From DLAJ01 sp023663615 (GTDB taxonomy: Bacteria > Bacillota > Clostridia > Lachnospirales > Lachnospiraceae): DNA of 64,000 nucleotides. Below are positions 7,898 to 15,474 of this stretch, piece after piece. A program made the position numbers and the translations under genes. The DNA lies in NCBI GenBank assembly GCA_023663615.1, contig JAMPHA010000005.1:30390-94389 (forward strand), written 5' to 3'. The notes beneath the pieces were generated by a model. That model ran no database searches. It saw nothing but the letters and a program-made list of their open reading frames with translations, and was not told the origin of the DNA. The stretch's first letter is position 1. Each line of letters starts with the position of its first letter.

Positions 7898-9640
7898 ATG
7901 ACGCATAAGGAGAAAGCGGACGAGCTGCTGCATCAGGGGTATCACTGTTCACAGGCGCTGTTTGGCGCATTCGCGGACGATCTGGGAATGGATTTGAGAA
8001 CGGCATTCAAGATCAGTACCTGTTTTGGAGGCGGTATGCGTCAGGGAGGAACCTGCGGATGCATCACGGCGGCGATGCTGGTGCTCGGCATGGCGCTTGG
8101 TTTTTATGACGCGCGGGATAAGGAACAGGAGATTTACGGCAATCAGAAAACGGATGAGTTCATCAAACGGTTTTCACAGAAAATGGAGGGAGAGATCTAC
8201 TGCCGCGATATATTAGGGAAAGATATTTCCAAGCCGGAGGGACTGGCAGCGATCCGAAAGGAGGGTCTGATCCTGCAGAAATGTCCGCGGGCGATCAATA
8301 CCAGTATCGAACTGCTGGAGGAAATGCTGGCGGTTTACTTAAAGGATAAGACGGAAAGCAGTATCCGACCGGAAGACATTCCGCAAAACGATGAGCTGCA
8401 GAGCGTATTAAAGCGGCTGAGCAAGCTGAACCGTTTCCAGAGAAATGTCAATAATCTGGTCCACTCATCGGATAAGAATATCGGATTTATCCAGTTTGAT
8501 ATTCGCAAGTTTAAGATCATTAACGATCTGTACGGGGAAAAATTCGGCGACGAAATTCTGGATTTTATCATCAAGCAGTTGAGCGAATGCTGCAATCCGG
8601 AGCAGTTTTTTGTCAATCTGAGAAGCGACGTGTTTATGGTCGTCACGGAGTATGAGAAGGAAGCGGAACTGGTGGCGTTCATCCGGGAGCTGGACGGGCG
8701 GATCTGCAATTACAGGAATGTGAAGCTGCAGATGTCCTACGGCGTTTACATGGTAGAAGACCGGCAGATGGAGCCGCGGCAGATGGAAGACCGCGCAGCG
8801 ATGGCGCGCAAGGCGGCAAAGAAGAATGTATTAAGCAATATTCTTTTTTATAAAGAGCAATTTAAGGATGTACTGTACAACAGAAAATTCATTGAGGAAA
8901 ATATGCAGGCGGCGATCACGGAACGGCAGTTTGTGATGTATCTGCAGCCGAAATACAGTGTTTCCAAAAACGAGATCATCGGCGCGGAGGCGCTGATCCG
9001 CTGGCAGAACCCGGAGCGCGGCATGATCTATCCGAACCAGTTCATTCCGGTGATCGAGGAAAACGGATTTATCAAGGAAGCAGACTATTATATATGGACG
9101 GAGGCATGCCGTTTTATCAAACGGTGCTGCGATGCGGGAATGCCGCGCTGCCCGGTTTCCGTCAACGTATCGCGTATCCACTTACAGGATAACGAGTGTG
9201 TAGAATTTCTTACGAATCTGATCGAGAAAAGCGGTATCCCCAAGGATCTTCTGGAACTGGAGATCACGGAGACTGCGGATGATCAGCAGATCAGCATGAA
9301 GGCGCTGGAACTCAAAGAAGAAGGCTTTAAGCTGTTGATGGATGATTTCGGAAGCGGATATTCGTCGCTGAATATTTTGCTGGAGACACCGTTCGACGTC
9401 ATCAAACTGGATAAAAAATTTATTGAGAATATGATTCTTTCCGCCAAAGGAAGACTGATCTTAGAGCAGGTCGTGAATATGGCGGACGGGCTGAAGCTGG
9501 GACTGGTGGCGGAAGGCGTGGAGACCAAGGAACAGGTGGAACTTTTACAGAGTATCGGCTGCGATCAGGTGCAGGGTTATTACTATGCAAAGCCGATGCC
9601 GGAGGAGGACTTCTTCAAGCTGCTGCAAAAGCAGAAATGA
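7898..9640 (+). CDS. C_GCAxxG_C_C-type domain fused to degenerate GGDEF and EAL phosphodiesterase
   Basis: Predicted cytoplasmic cyclic-di-GMP phosphodiesterase with an unusual input domain. Residues 1 to about 145 match the C_GCAxxG_C_C family, a cysteine-rich putative redox or metal domain: HCSQALFGAF, CFGGGMRQGGTCGCITAA, then later Cys pairs. Residues about 160-310 are GGDEF-like (FIQFDIRKFKIINDLYG) but the catalytic motif is RSDVF near residue 242, so cyclase activity should be lost. Residues about 330-575 form an EAL domain with intact signatures: EALIRW from residue 364, NVSRIHL, EITE, DDFGSGYSSL, KLDKKFI, AEGVET and QGYYYAKP. There is no transmembrane segment. The linkage to a pilus ATPase with a cyclic-di-GMP-binding motif suggests local control of that machine (inference). 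Confidence 0.9.
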   Translation: MTHKEKADELLHQGYHCSQALFGAFADDLGMDLRTAFKISTCFGGGMRQGGTCGCITAAMLVLGMALGFYDARDKEQEIYGNQKTDEFIKRFSQKMEGEIYCRDILGKDISKPEGLAAIRKEGLILQKCPRAINTSIELLEEMLAVYLKDKTESSIRPEDIPQNDELQSVLKRLSKLNRFQRNVNNLVHSSDKNIGFIQFDIRKFKIINDLYGEKFGDEILDFIIKQLSECCNPEQFFVNLRSDVFMVVTEYEKEAELVAFIRELDGRICNYRNVKLQMSYGVYMVEDRQMEPRQMEDRAAMARKAAKKNVLSNILFYKEQFKDVLYNRKFIEENMQAAITERQFVMYLQPKYSVSKNEIIGAEALIRWQNPERGMIYPNQFIPVIEENGFIKEADYYIWTEACRFIKRCCDAGMPRCPVSVNVSRIHLQDNECVEFLTNLIEKSGIPKDLLELEITETADDQQISMKALELKEEGFKLLMDDFGSGYSSLNILLETPFDVIKLDKKFIENMILSAKGRLILEQVVNMADGLKLGLVAEGVETKEQVELLQSIGCDQVQGYYYAKPMPEEDFFKLLQKQK

Positions 9641-9703
9641 CGGGAGCGTATCTGCGGGGCAGGAGGAAGGGACTTAGGTCGGATCATAAAAAATACGGAA
9701 TGA

Positions 9704-9735
9704 TAAAAAAGGCGGCAAACCAACCGCCTTTTTTT
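9704..9735 (+). terminator. Terminator after the EAL gene
   Basis: An A-run and GGCGG (9711-9715) pair with CCGCC (9724-9728) and a seven-base T-run. It can work in both directions. Confidence 0.85.
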
Positions 9736-9747
9736 GCGACTATATCA

Positions 9748-9780
9748 GTGAACTGATTCAATGACAGTGAAACAGTTCAC
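9748..9780 (+). promoter_or_regulatory. Inverted repeat before the sigma-factor gene
   Basis: GTGAACTG (9748-9755) and CAGTTCAC (9773-9780) are perfect 8-bp arms about 30 bp before the start codon. It may be an operator or a leader hairpin; no clear -10/-35 pair could be assigned. Confidence 0.4.
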
Positions 9781-9810
9781 CAGAAAGCTTTCCAAAGAGG
9801 TGTGCACACA

Positions 9811-11466
9811 ATGAACAATGAGGACATGACAAAATATGCTGACTTCCTGCTATATCTGGCTTTAGAAAAGTGCGGTAATATCATGGACGCGCAGGACTTA
9901 GCGCAGGAGACGATGCTTGCCGCGCTCGCAGCGCAAAAGAAAAAGCCCTTGGACAATCCCAAAGCGTGGCTGACAGCGGTGCTGCGGCGTAAATATTACG
10001 ATATGCTGCGCCGGAAGTATCATAAGCCCACGGTGTCCATAGACGTGATCGGGGAAATTCCCGGAAACGCCGGGGTGGATGAGGAGATAGAAAAAAGCGC
10101 GGACGCCGAGAATGTCAGGCGCTGTCTCGCTCATTTGACGAAGCTGTACCGGGAGGTCATGGTGCGGTATTATATGCACGGCGAAAAAGTAAAGGACATC
10201 GCGGCGGCGCTGCATGTGTCGGAAAATACCGTGAAAAGCCGCCTTGACGCAGGAAGGAAGCGCATCAGAAAGGAGTTTATGATGGAACATTATACCAAAC
10301 AAAGCTATGAACCGGAAATGCTTTTTATGAGCGCGAGCGGCAGAAACGGGATCGACGAGGAGCCGTTTAGTCTGGTTCATGACGATCGGATTGCCATGAA
10401 CCTGTTGATTCTTGCCTATGAAAAGCCGGTCACCATTGCGGAGCTTGCAAAAGCGATCGGCATTTCCACGGCGTATATTGAACCGATCGTGGAGCGGCTG
10501 ACAAGCGGGGAACTGATGAAAAAAATAGGCGATAAGGTGTATACGGATTTTATCATTTATACCGAGTCGGACAGGACCGTGAACGCCGATCTGGAAAAAG
10601 AACTGGCGGACAGGATTTACAGGGATGTATGGGCGGTTATGGAACAGGGATTGAAAGAACTGCATGAGCGCGGGTTTTATCAGCGCCAGCCTGCGTGCGC
10701 ACGGCCGAAGCTGGACAGCTTTTTTGCGGTACGCACCATGCAGAATGCGGTGAACAACGTCCGCAACGAGGCATGCGGCGGAATGATGCCGTTTGAGGAG
10801 TATCCGGACCGCCCGAACGGGGGGAAGTGGTTTGCGATGGGAAATCGTTATCCCGCCGGTTATGATTTTGCAAAAAAAGGCGGCAGGCATGGAAAATATG
10901 CGATCAGCGGCGAGGCAACGGGAAGCTGCGCCGCAGCGTGCGAGGATGGGAAAAAGAAGGAACTGACCCTGTGCGAATACAATACGCTGCTGGGCGGGAC
11001 ACAGCTTGGTATGCGGCGCCGCCTGAAGCGTTCGATGGAGGACGTACAGATCGGGCAGATGCTCTATACGATCTACAGCGGAAGGGAGGAACTGCTTCCG
11101 ATGATCAGTGCGGGATGCTTTGAGAATGTTGACCTGTTACTCGAAAGACGGTATCTTGCGAAAGAAGGAGGGCGGATCATCTGCGCGGTTCCCGTCCTGA
11201 CCGATACGGAGCGGTGGGAGCTGTATGATTTAAGCGAACGGTTTGACGGGAAGATCTCTGACGCCTTTCATGATGATTTTTACGGATTGATGAAAAATGC
11301 GGTCTCGCTTCCTGCGCATCTAAAATCCGTTCCGGACTGGCTGAGATACATGGACTGCTGCGGCGCACTGCCGATGCTGATGATCGAAAAGGCAAGGGAT
11401 CACGGACTGTTCCCGGAGTGTAGAGACTATCCGGCTCCGGCGATCCTGCTTTCGATCAGTGAGTGA
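9811..11466 (+). CDS. ECF-type RNA polymerase sigma factor with long C-terminal extension
   Basis: The first ~170 residues read as an ECF sigma factor. Region 2 includes NIMDAQDLAQETMLAALA and WLTAVLRRKYYDMLRRKY. Region 4 includes LYREVMVRYYMHGEKVKDIA and the helix-turn-helix LHVSENTVKSRLDAGRKRI. The remaining ~380 residues are an extension with a second winged-helix-like segment (KPVTIAELAKAIGISTAYIE, about residue 205) and a region I do not recognise. ATG 9811 has AAAGAGG 10 nt upstream; a GTG at 9802 is too close to that site. No anti-sigma gene is adjacent, so the extension may regulate the factor (inference). Confidence 0.82.
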   Translation: MNNEDMTKYADFLLYLALEKCGNIMDAQDLAQETMLAALAAQKKKPLDNPKAWLTAVLRRKYYDMLRRKYHKPTVSIDVIGEIPGNAGVDEEIEKSADAENVRRCLAHLTKLYREVMVRYYMHGEKVKDIAAALHVSENTVKSRLDAGRKRIRKEFMMEHYTKQSYEPEMLFMSASGRNGIDEEPFSLVHDDRIAMNLLILAYEKPVTIAELAKAIGISTAYIEPIVERLTSGELMKKIGDKVYTDFIIYTESDRTVNADLEKELADRIYRDVWAVMEQGLKELHERGFYQRQPACARPKLDSFFAVRTMQNAVNNVRNEACGGMMPFEEYPDRPNGGKWFAMGNRYPAGYDFAKKGGRHGKYAISGEATGSCAAACEDGKKKELTLCEYNTLLGGTQLGMRRRLKRSMEDVQIGQMLYTIYSGREELLPMISAGCFENVDLLLERRYLAKEGGRIICAVPVLTDTERWELYDLSERFDGKISDAFHDDFYGLMKNAVSLPAHLKSVPDWLRYMDCCGALPMLMIEKARDHGLFPECRDYPAPAILLSISE

Positions 11467-11528
11467 CGGAAACTTGCGGCATTTCCCGTAATATTTGATC
11501 TTTGAGCAGGGAATACCGGGACATGAAA

Positions 11529-11572
11529 CGGGGCGGCTGTACGGATTTTCATTGTTTTGCGCAGCCACCCCG
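11529..11572 (+). terminator. Possible terminator stem-loop after the sigma-factor gene
   Basis: CGGGGCGGCTG and CAGCCACCCCG form an 11-bp stem with one mismatch and a ~22-nt loop, followed only by TTTG. Weak as a terminator because the U-run is short. Confidence 0.4.
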
Positions 11573-11578
11573 TTTGCC

Positions 11579-11682
11579 GCGTATTCGATTGCGGTAAACT
11601 TGTGTATTTGATTGTGGCGAACTTGTGTATTTGGATGCGGCACCTCCGCGTATTCGATTGTGGCAAACCTGCGTATTTGGGC
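11579..11682. repeat. 23-bp tandem repeat, four and a half copies
   Basis: Units begin at 11579, 11602, 11625, 11648 and 11671 (partial). The consensus is GYGTATTYGATTGYGGCRAA plus three bases. Unit 3 is the most divergent. The array sits in the 396-bp gap between the sigma-factor gene and the SdpI-like gene, which otherwise holds a stem-loop and a promoter. Its role is unknown. Confidence 0.85.
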
Positions 11683-11705
11683 TTTTCTTGGCAATTCTTT
11701 TTTTC

Positions 11706-11751
11706 TTGACAGCGTCGCAAATCCGTATTATCATATACTTAGTAATACTAA
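11706..11751 (+). promoter_or_regulatory. Promoter and palindromic operator of the SdpI-PadR-DUF1700 operon
   Basis: TTGACA (11706-11711), 17 bp and TATCAT (11729-11734) form a good sigma-A promoter. Immediately downstream lies the palindrome TTAGTA-A-TACTAA (11739-11751), placed to block transcription. PadR regulators usually repress their own operon from such sites, so the PadR-family gene at 12252 is the likely ligand (inference). Confidence 0.65.
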
Positions 11752-11862
11752 ATGATTATAAAACACTAAGGAACTGCGAATGAGAAATGGCGATGCATTT
11801 GTGCATTACAGGCAGTCACAGACATTTTAGACAGCTTGGTAGAGAAAAAGGGAGGGACCGCT

Positions 11863-12258
11863 ATGGGATTTTGGATTTTTATGCTGGTCATGGATCTGCT
11901 CACGCCGCTTTTGATGCTTGGATTCGGAGCCGCGTCCGTAAAGCATACGCCGAAAACGATCAATTCCATCTATGGATACCGGACCGCCATGTCCATGAAA
12001 AATCAGGACACATGGCAGTTTGCACATCAATATTTCGGAAAGCTGTGGACGCGGATCGGGCTGATTCTGTTGCCCGTTTCTGTCGTGCCGCTGTTGCTCG
12101 TGATCGGAGAAAGTGAGAATACGGTCGGGATGGTCGGTGGGATCCTGTGCACGGTGCAGGTTTTTATTCTGATCGGTTCGATTTTCCCGGTGGAAAAGGC
12201 ATTGAAGCGGACGTTTGATCCGGACGGAAACCGCAAAGAAAGGATAAAAAATTGTTAG
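11863..12258 (+). CDS. SdpI/YhfL family membrane protein
   Basis: A 131-residue membrane protein with the family signature INSIYGYRTAMSMKNQDTW followed by FAHQYFGKLW. Hydrophobic segments lie at the N-terminus (MGFWIFMLVMDLLTPLLMLG) and in the C-terminal half (IGLILLPVSVVPLLLVIG; VGGILCTVQVFILIGSIFPV). SdpI proteins give immunity to the SdpC killing factor in Bacillus, but many homologues are of unknown role. GGGAGG precedes ATG 11863. The end overlaps the PadR start by 7 nt, so the genes are translationally coupled. Confidence 0.8.
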   Translation: MGFWIFMLVMDLLTPLLMLGFGAASVKHTPKTINSIYGYRTAMSMKNQDTWQFAHQYFGKLWTRIGLILLPVSVVPLLLVIGESENTVGMVGGILCTVQVFILIGSIFPVEKALKRTFDPDGNRKERIKNC

Positions 12259-12626
12259 AGCGATATGAGCGGCAAATGAAAAAAGGCGTTCTGGAGATTT
12301 TGGTGCTGAAGCTGTTGGAACAACACGAGAGGTACGGCTATCAGCTCATCACGGAACTGAAGGAAAAAAGCAGCGAACTGTTTTCGCTAAAAGAGGGAAC
12401 GCTCTATCCGATCCTGTACCGTTTGGAGGAGGAGGGGCTTGTCACGAGCAAGTGGAGCGTCCCGCAGGGAAAAGAACTTTCTAAAAAATATTATACGATC
12501 TCCGATGCCGGAAGACAGACCTTACAGGGAGCGGTCATACTGTGGAAGCAGTTTTCGGAAAGCGTGAATCTGATTCTGGAGGAAAAAGAGCATGGAACAA
12601 AAGAAGTATCTGAAAGCGATCTATAG
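12252..12626 (+). CDS. PadR family transcriptional regulator
   Basis: A 124-residue winged-helix regulator. The PadR core is clear: ILVLKLLEQHERYGYQLITE, then LFSLKEGTLYPILYRLEEEG and YYTISDAGRQTL. The predicted TTG start at 12252 has AAAGGA 7 nt upstream; the first in-frame ATG is at 12276. It overlaps both neighbours and so belongs to a three-gene operon. In other Firmicutes PadR/DUF1700 pairs the regulator represses its own operon; the TTAGTA palindrome at 11739 is a candidate site. Confidence 0.9.
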   Translation: MLERYERQMKKGVLEILVLKLLEQHERYGYQLITELKEKSSELFSLKEGTLYPILYRLEEEGLVTSKWSVPQGKELSKKYYTISDAGRQTLQGAVILWKQFSESVNLILEEKEHGTKEVSESDL

Positions 12627-13239
12627 AAAGCTCCGCTGCGGCTCGGCAAAGAAAAAAGAAATCATTAGACAGTTGGAGGCGGACATCGGAGCGGCGCTCG
12701 AAAAGGGAGATTCTCTTGCGCATGTCCTCTCTGAGATCGGGACGCCGGACGCGGTTGCGGCGGAGTTTAATGAGGAACTGACGGGGAAAGAGAGGAAGCG
12801 TGGAAAACAGGAAATTTACGCAAAATGCATCGGAGTTGTGGCAATTGTGCTGTGCCTTGCCGCGGCGGCGGTGTGGTGGTTTTTGCCGAAATCGGACTGG
12901 CTCGGTGAAAACGGCAGATTTTCCGAGGAGGCGGTGATCGGGAAGGCGAAAGAGGCGGTTGCCTGTCTGGATGCGGATGACTATGACGCGCTGCGCGCGA
13001 TGATGCAAAAAGAGGCGGAAATGTATCTGACGGACGAAGTACTGACGGAAGCAAAGCAGTATATTGCGGAGGATTTCGGCGCGTTCACGGCATGGGGAAA
13101 CGCCTATGTGGCGGAGATCACGGAGCAGGGGCAGCACGCCGCGGTGGTGGAGATCAGCGCTTCTTACGAAAAAACAAGTGTGACTTATACTTTATTTTTT
13201 AACGAGGAAATGCAGGTGACGGGACTGTATATGAGGTGA
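12592..13239 (+). CDS. DUF1700/HAAS-type membrane protein of a PadR operon
   Basis: A 215-residue protein whose N-terminus matches the helical HAAS/DUF1700 signature usually partnered with PadR regulators (MEQKKYLKAIYRKL, KKKEIIRQLEADI, LSEIGTPDAVAAEFNEEL). One transmembrane helix follows (CIGVVAIVLCLAAAAVWWF, about residues 79-97). The remainder, probably outside the cell, resembles a DUF3887-type domain (AKEAVACLDADDYDALRAMM; YTLFFNEEMQVTGLYMR). It overlaps the PadR gene by 35 nt. The physiological role is unknown. Confidence 0.8.
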   Translation: MEQKKYLKAIYRKLRCGSAKKKEIIRQLEADIGAALEKGDSLAHVLSEIGTPDAVAAEFNEELTGKERKRGKQEIYAKCIGVVAIVLCLAAAAVWWFLPKSDWLGENGRFSEEAVIGKAKEAVACLDADDYDALRAMMQKEAEMYLTDEVLTEAKQYIAEDFGAFTAWGNAYVAEITEQGQHAAVVEISASYEKTSVTYTLFFNEEMQVTGLYMR

Positions 13240-13355
13240 GTGTGCGCCTGCATGGCGGTGGGAAGCGGGAGAAAACAGTTCGGTCACGGGAATTTGCGCC
13301 TGTGCACAGCCTGCGGACGGCGGGAAACAGGAGAATTGAGGAAAGGGAGACGCAT

Positions 13356-13688
13356 ATGAACGGAGAAATGTGGGCATTTGCGAGCTGGGCGGCGCTTGGT
13401 GCGGCGTTCATCATTCTTGGGCTTTATGTGGCGTTTAGCAAAAAAGAAAAGGCATTCGGTTTCTGGGCAAATGCGAAAGTCGCGCCCGTGACCGATATAA
13501 AAAAATACAACCGCGCGCTTGGCGCGTTGGAGTGCGGCTTCGGCGCCGGGTTTATTCTGATCGGACTGCCGCTCCTTGCGGGGGCAAATTCACCGCTCTT
13601 TATTCTGAGCATCCTCGGCGCCATGTTTTTGGCGATCGCGGCGATGGTAATCTACGAGATCGGGATTGTAAAGAAATACCGGGCGTAG
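13356..13688 (+). CDS. Small three-helix membrane protein, DUF3784-like
   Basis: A 110-residue protein with three predicted membrane helices (FASWAALGAAFIILGLYVAF, GFGAGFILIGLPLLAG, LFILSILGAMFLAIAAMVIY). The loop after helix 1 reads FWANAKVAPVTDIKKYNRAL, the kind of WAN...YN pattern seen in DUF3784 proteins. GAAAGGGAGA precedes ATG 13356. An upstream in-frame start at 13236 would overlap the previous gene and lacks a membrane-protein-like sequence. A terminator follows. Function unknown. Confidence 0.65.
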   Translation: MNGEMWAFASWAALGAAFIILGLYVAFSKKEKAFGFWANAKVAPVTDIKKYNRALGALECGFGAGFILIGLPLLAGANSPLFILSILGAMFLAIAAMVIYEIGIVKKYRA

Positions 13689-13735
13689 TGAGAGCGTCCG
13701 GTAAAAACGAAACAATTTTTTACTATTTGATTCAG

Positions 13736-13769
13736 AAGGAAGATCATAGAGACAAGATCTTCCTTTTTT
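13736..13769 (+). terminator. Terminator after the small membrane protein gene
   Basis: GGAAGATC (13738-13745) and GATCTTCC (13756-13763) form an 8-bp stem followed by six T. Confidence 0.85.
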
Positions 13770-13806
13770 GTCAACATGGATGATACACTAACAAAGAAAG
13801 AGTAAG

Positions 13807-13835
13807 TTGATTGTTTTAACAGCAAATGTTATAAT
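13807..13835 (+). promoter_or_regulatory. Promoter of the DUF4143 ATPase gene
   Basis: TTGATT (13807-13812), 17 bp, and a perfect TATAAT (13830-13835), about 50 nt before the start codon. Confidence 0.75.
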
Positions 13836-13885
13836 ATTGAAAAAAAAGGGCACAATGTCCTTAAAATGTCAAAGACGGAGAAACT

Positions 13886-15139
13886 ATGGAAATAAAAAGA
13901 GATCGTTACCTGAAAAAAATAATAAATCGGATGCATAACGGAATGATAAAAGTGATTACCGGAATCAGGCGTTCAGGAAAATCATATCTTCTGTTTACAA
14001 TATTTAAGAATTACCTGAAATCAGAAGGTGTTGCGGAAGACCATATGATAGTAATTGAACTGGATATGTTAGAAAATAAGAAATACAGGGATCCATATGT
14101 CATTCTTGATTATATAAAAGGAAAGATTACGGACGAAGGCGACTATTACATTTTTTTGGATGAAGTGCAGCTGCTGGAGGAATTTGAAGGAGTGCTCAAT
14201 TCACTTCTTCATATAAAAAATGCAGACATTTATGTAACCGGAAGCAATTCAAAATTTTTGTCAAAGGACATTATCACGGAGTTCAGGGGACGTGGTGATG
14301 AAATCCATGTGTATCCTGTCAGCTTTAGAGAATACATGGAAGTATTCGAAGGGGATAAGTATGAAGGATGGAGCTCCTATGTGAATTATGGAGGACTTCC
14401 ACTAACGGTCACAATGAATACCGATGAACAGAAAATGGAATATCTCACAAGATTATTTGAAGAGACATACATGAAGGATATTATGGAACGCCACCATATA
14501 GAAAAAGTTCAGGAACTCAATGATCTGATCAATATTCTGGCATCCGGCATTGGTTCACTTACAAATGCTTCTAAGATAGAAGCGACATTTAGAAGCGTGA
14601 TAAGATCCGACATCAGCCTGAATACGATCAGAACTTATATAGAATATCTCAAGGATGCGTTTATTGTAAGTGAAGTGAACAGGTATGATGTAAAAGGCAG
14701 AAAGTATATTGGTACACCCTTAAAATATTATTTTGAAGATGTAGGACTTAGAAATGCCAGACTTGGATTTAGACAGGTAGAGGAAACACATCTTATGGAA
14801 AATATTATTTATAACGAGTTGCGTGTTCGTGGATGCCGGGTGGATGTGGGTGTGGTCGTAAAACGAAACAGGACAGAGGAGCGCGTGCAGGAAAAGAAGC
14901 AGCTTGAAATTGATTTTGTGGCAAATAAAGAAAGTAAGCGTTACTATATCCAATCGGCTTTCCGTCTCCCCGACGATGAAAAGAGAGCACAGGAAAAAGC
15001 ACCCCTTATCAATGTCCATGATTCGTTTAAGAAGATCATCATTGTGAAGGATGTCATCAAACCATGGCATGATGATGACGGAATTTTAACAATGAGTATC
15101 TATGACTTTTTGTTAGATGAGCATAGTCTGGATAGATAG
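13886..15139 (+). CDS. AAA_14/DUF4143 family ATPase
   Basis: A 417-residue ATPase of the AAA_14 plus DUF4143 family, common in gut bacteria and of unclear function. Walker A is GIRRSGKS (about residues 26-33) and Walker B is YYIFLDEVQLL (about residues 90-100). A sensor-like TGSNSKFLSKDI and FRGRGDEIHVYPVSFREY follow, all family hallmarks. The C-terminal DUF4143 part has IEYLKDAFIVSEVNRYDVKG and a nuclease-like EIDFVANKESKRYYIQ. The gene is clearly more AT-rich than its neighbours, has its own promoter and is bounded by terminators, so it may be horizontally acquired. Confidence 0.9.
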   Translation: MEIKRDRYLKKIINRMHNGMIKVITGIRRSGKSYLLFTIFKNYLKSEGVAEDHMIVIELDMLENKKYRDPYVILDYIKGKITDEGDYYIFLDEVQLLEEFEGVLNSLLHIKNADIYVTGSNSKFLSKDIITEFRGRGDEIHVYPVSFREYMEVFEGDKYEGWSSYVNYGGLPLTVTMNTDEQKMEYLTRLFEETYMKDIMERHHIEKVQELNDLINILASGIGSLTNASKIEATFRSVIRSDISLNTIRTYIEYLKDAFIVSEVNRYDVKGRKYIGTPLKYYFEDVGLRNARLGFRQVEETHLMENIIYNELRVRGCRVDVGVVVKRNRTEERVQEKKQLEIDFVANKESKRYYIQSAFRLPDDEKRAQEKAPLINVHDSFKKIIIVKDVIKPWHDDDGILTMSIYDFLLDEHSLDR

Positions 15140-15279
15140 GGCGTTCTCGTAATCATTTTGTAATACATCGGTGAGAGAGTCTGTTAAAAACGGAACGCAC
15201 ATTATATTTATCAAAACAGTAAGGTATCGCCGGAAGAACGGGAAATTTTATGGATGTATGGCGAATCGTAGTAAATACA

Positions 15280-15312
15280 AAAAAAAGAAACCTTTTGCGG
15301 GTTTCTTTTTTT
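15280..15312 (+). terminator. Terminator after the DUF4143 ATPase gene
   Basis: An A-run plus GAAACC (15287-15292) pairs with GGTTTC (15300-15305) and a T-run; it works in both directions. The rest of the 335-bp gap to 15475 shows nothing recognisable. Confidence 0.8.
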
Positions 15313-15474
15313 ATGATACGAATGGTTACCAATAATACGCACGAACGCAAGGGGGGGAGGACGGAGCATCTGCGGGAAACTGGGATTGTGTGAAATCGGT
15401 TTCAATGGTAAAATCAATCTTGAGGGAAGAAAATAGGGCGGAACATCAAACGATAGGATAAAAGGAGAACCGAA

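Noticed and set aside
9898..10890. A 330-codon minus-strand frame.
   Set aside because: Antisense shadow of the sigma-factor gene with a His/Arg/Leu-rich composition typical of such shadows.
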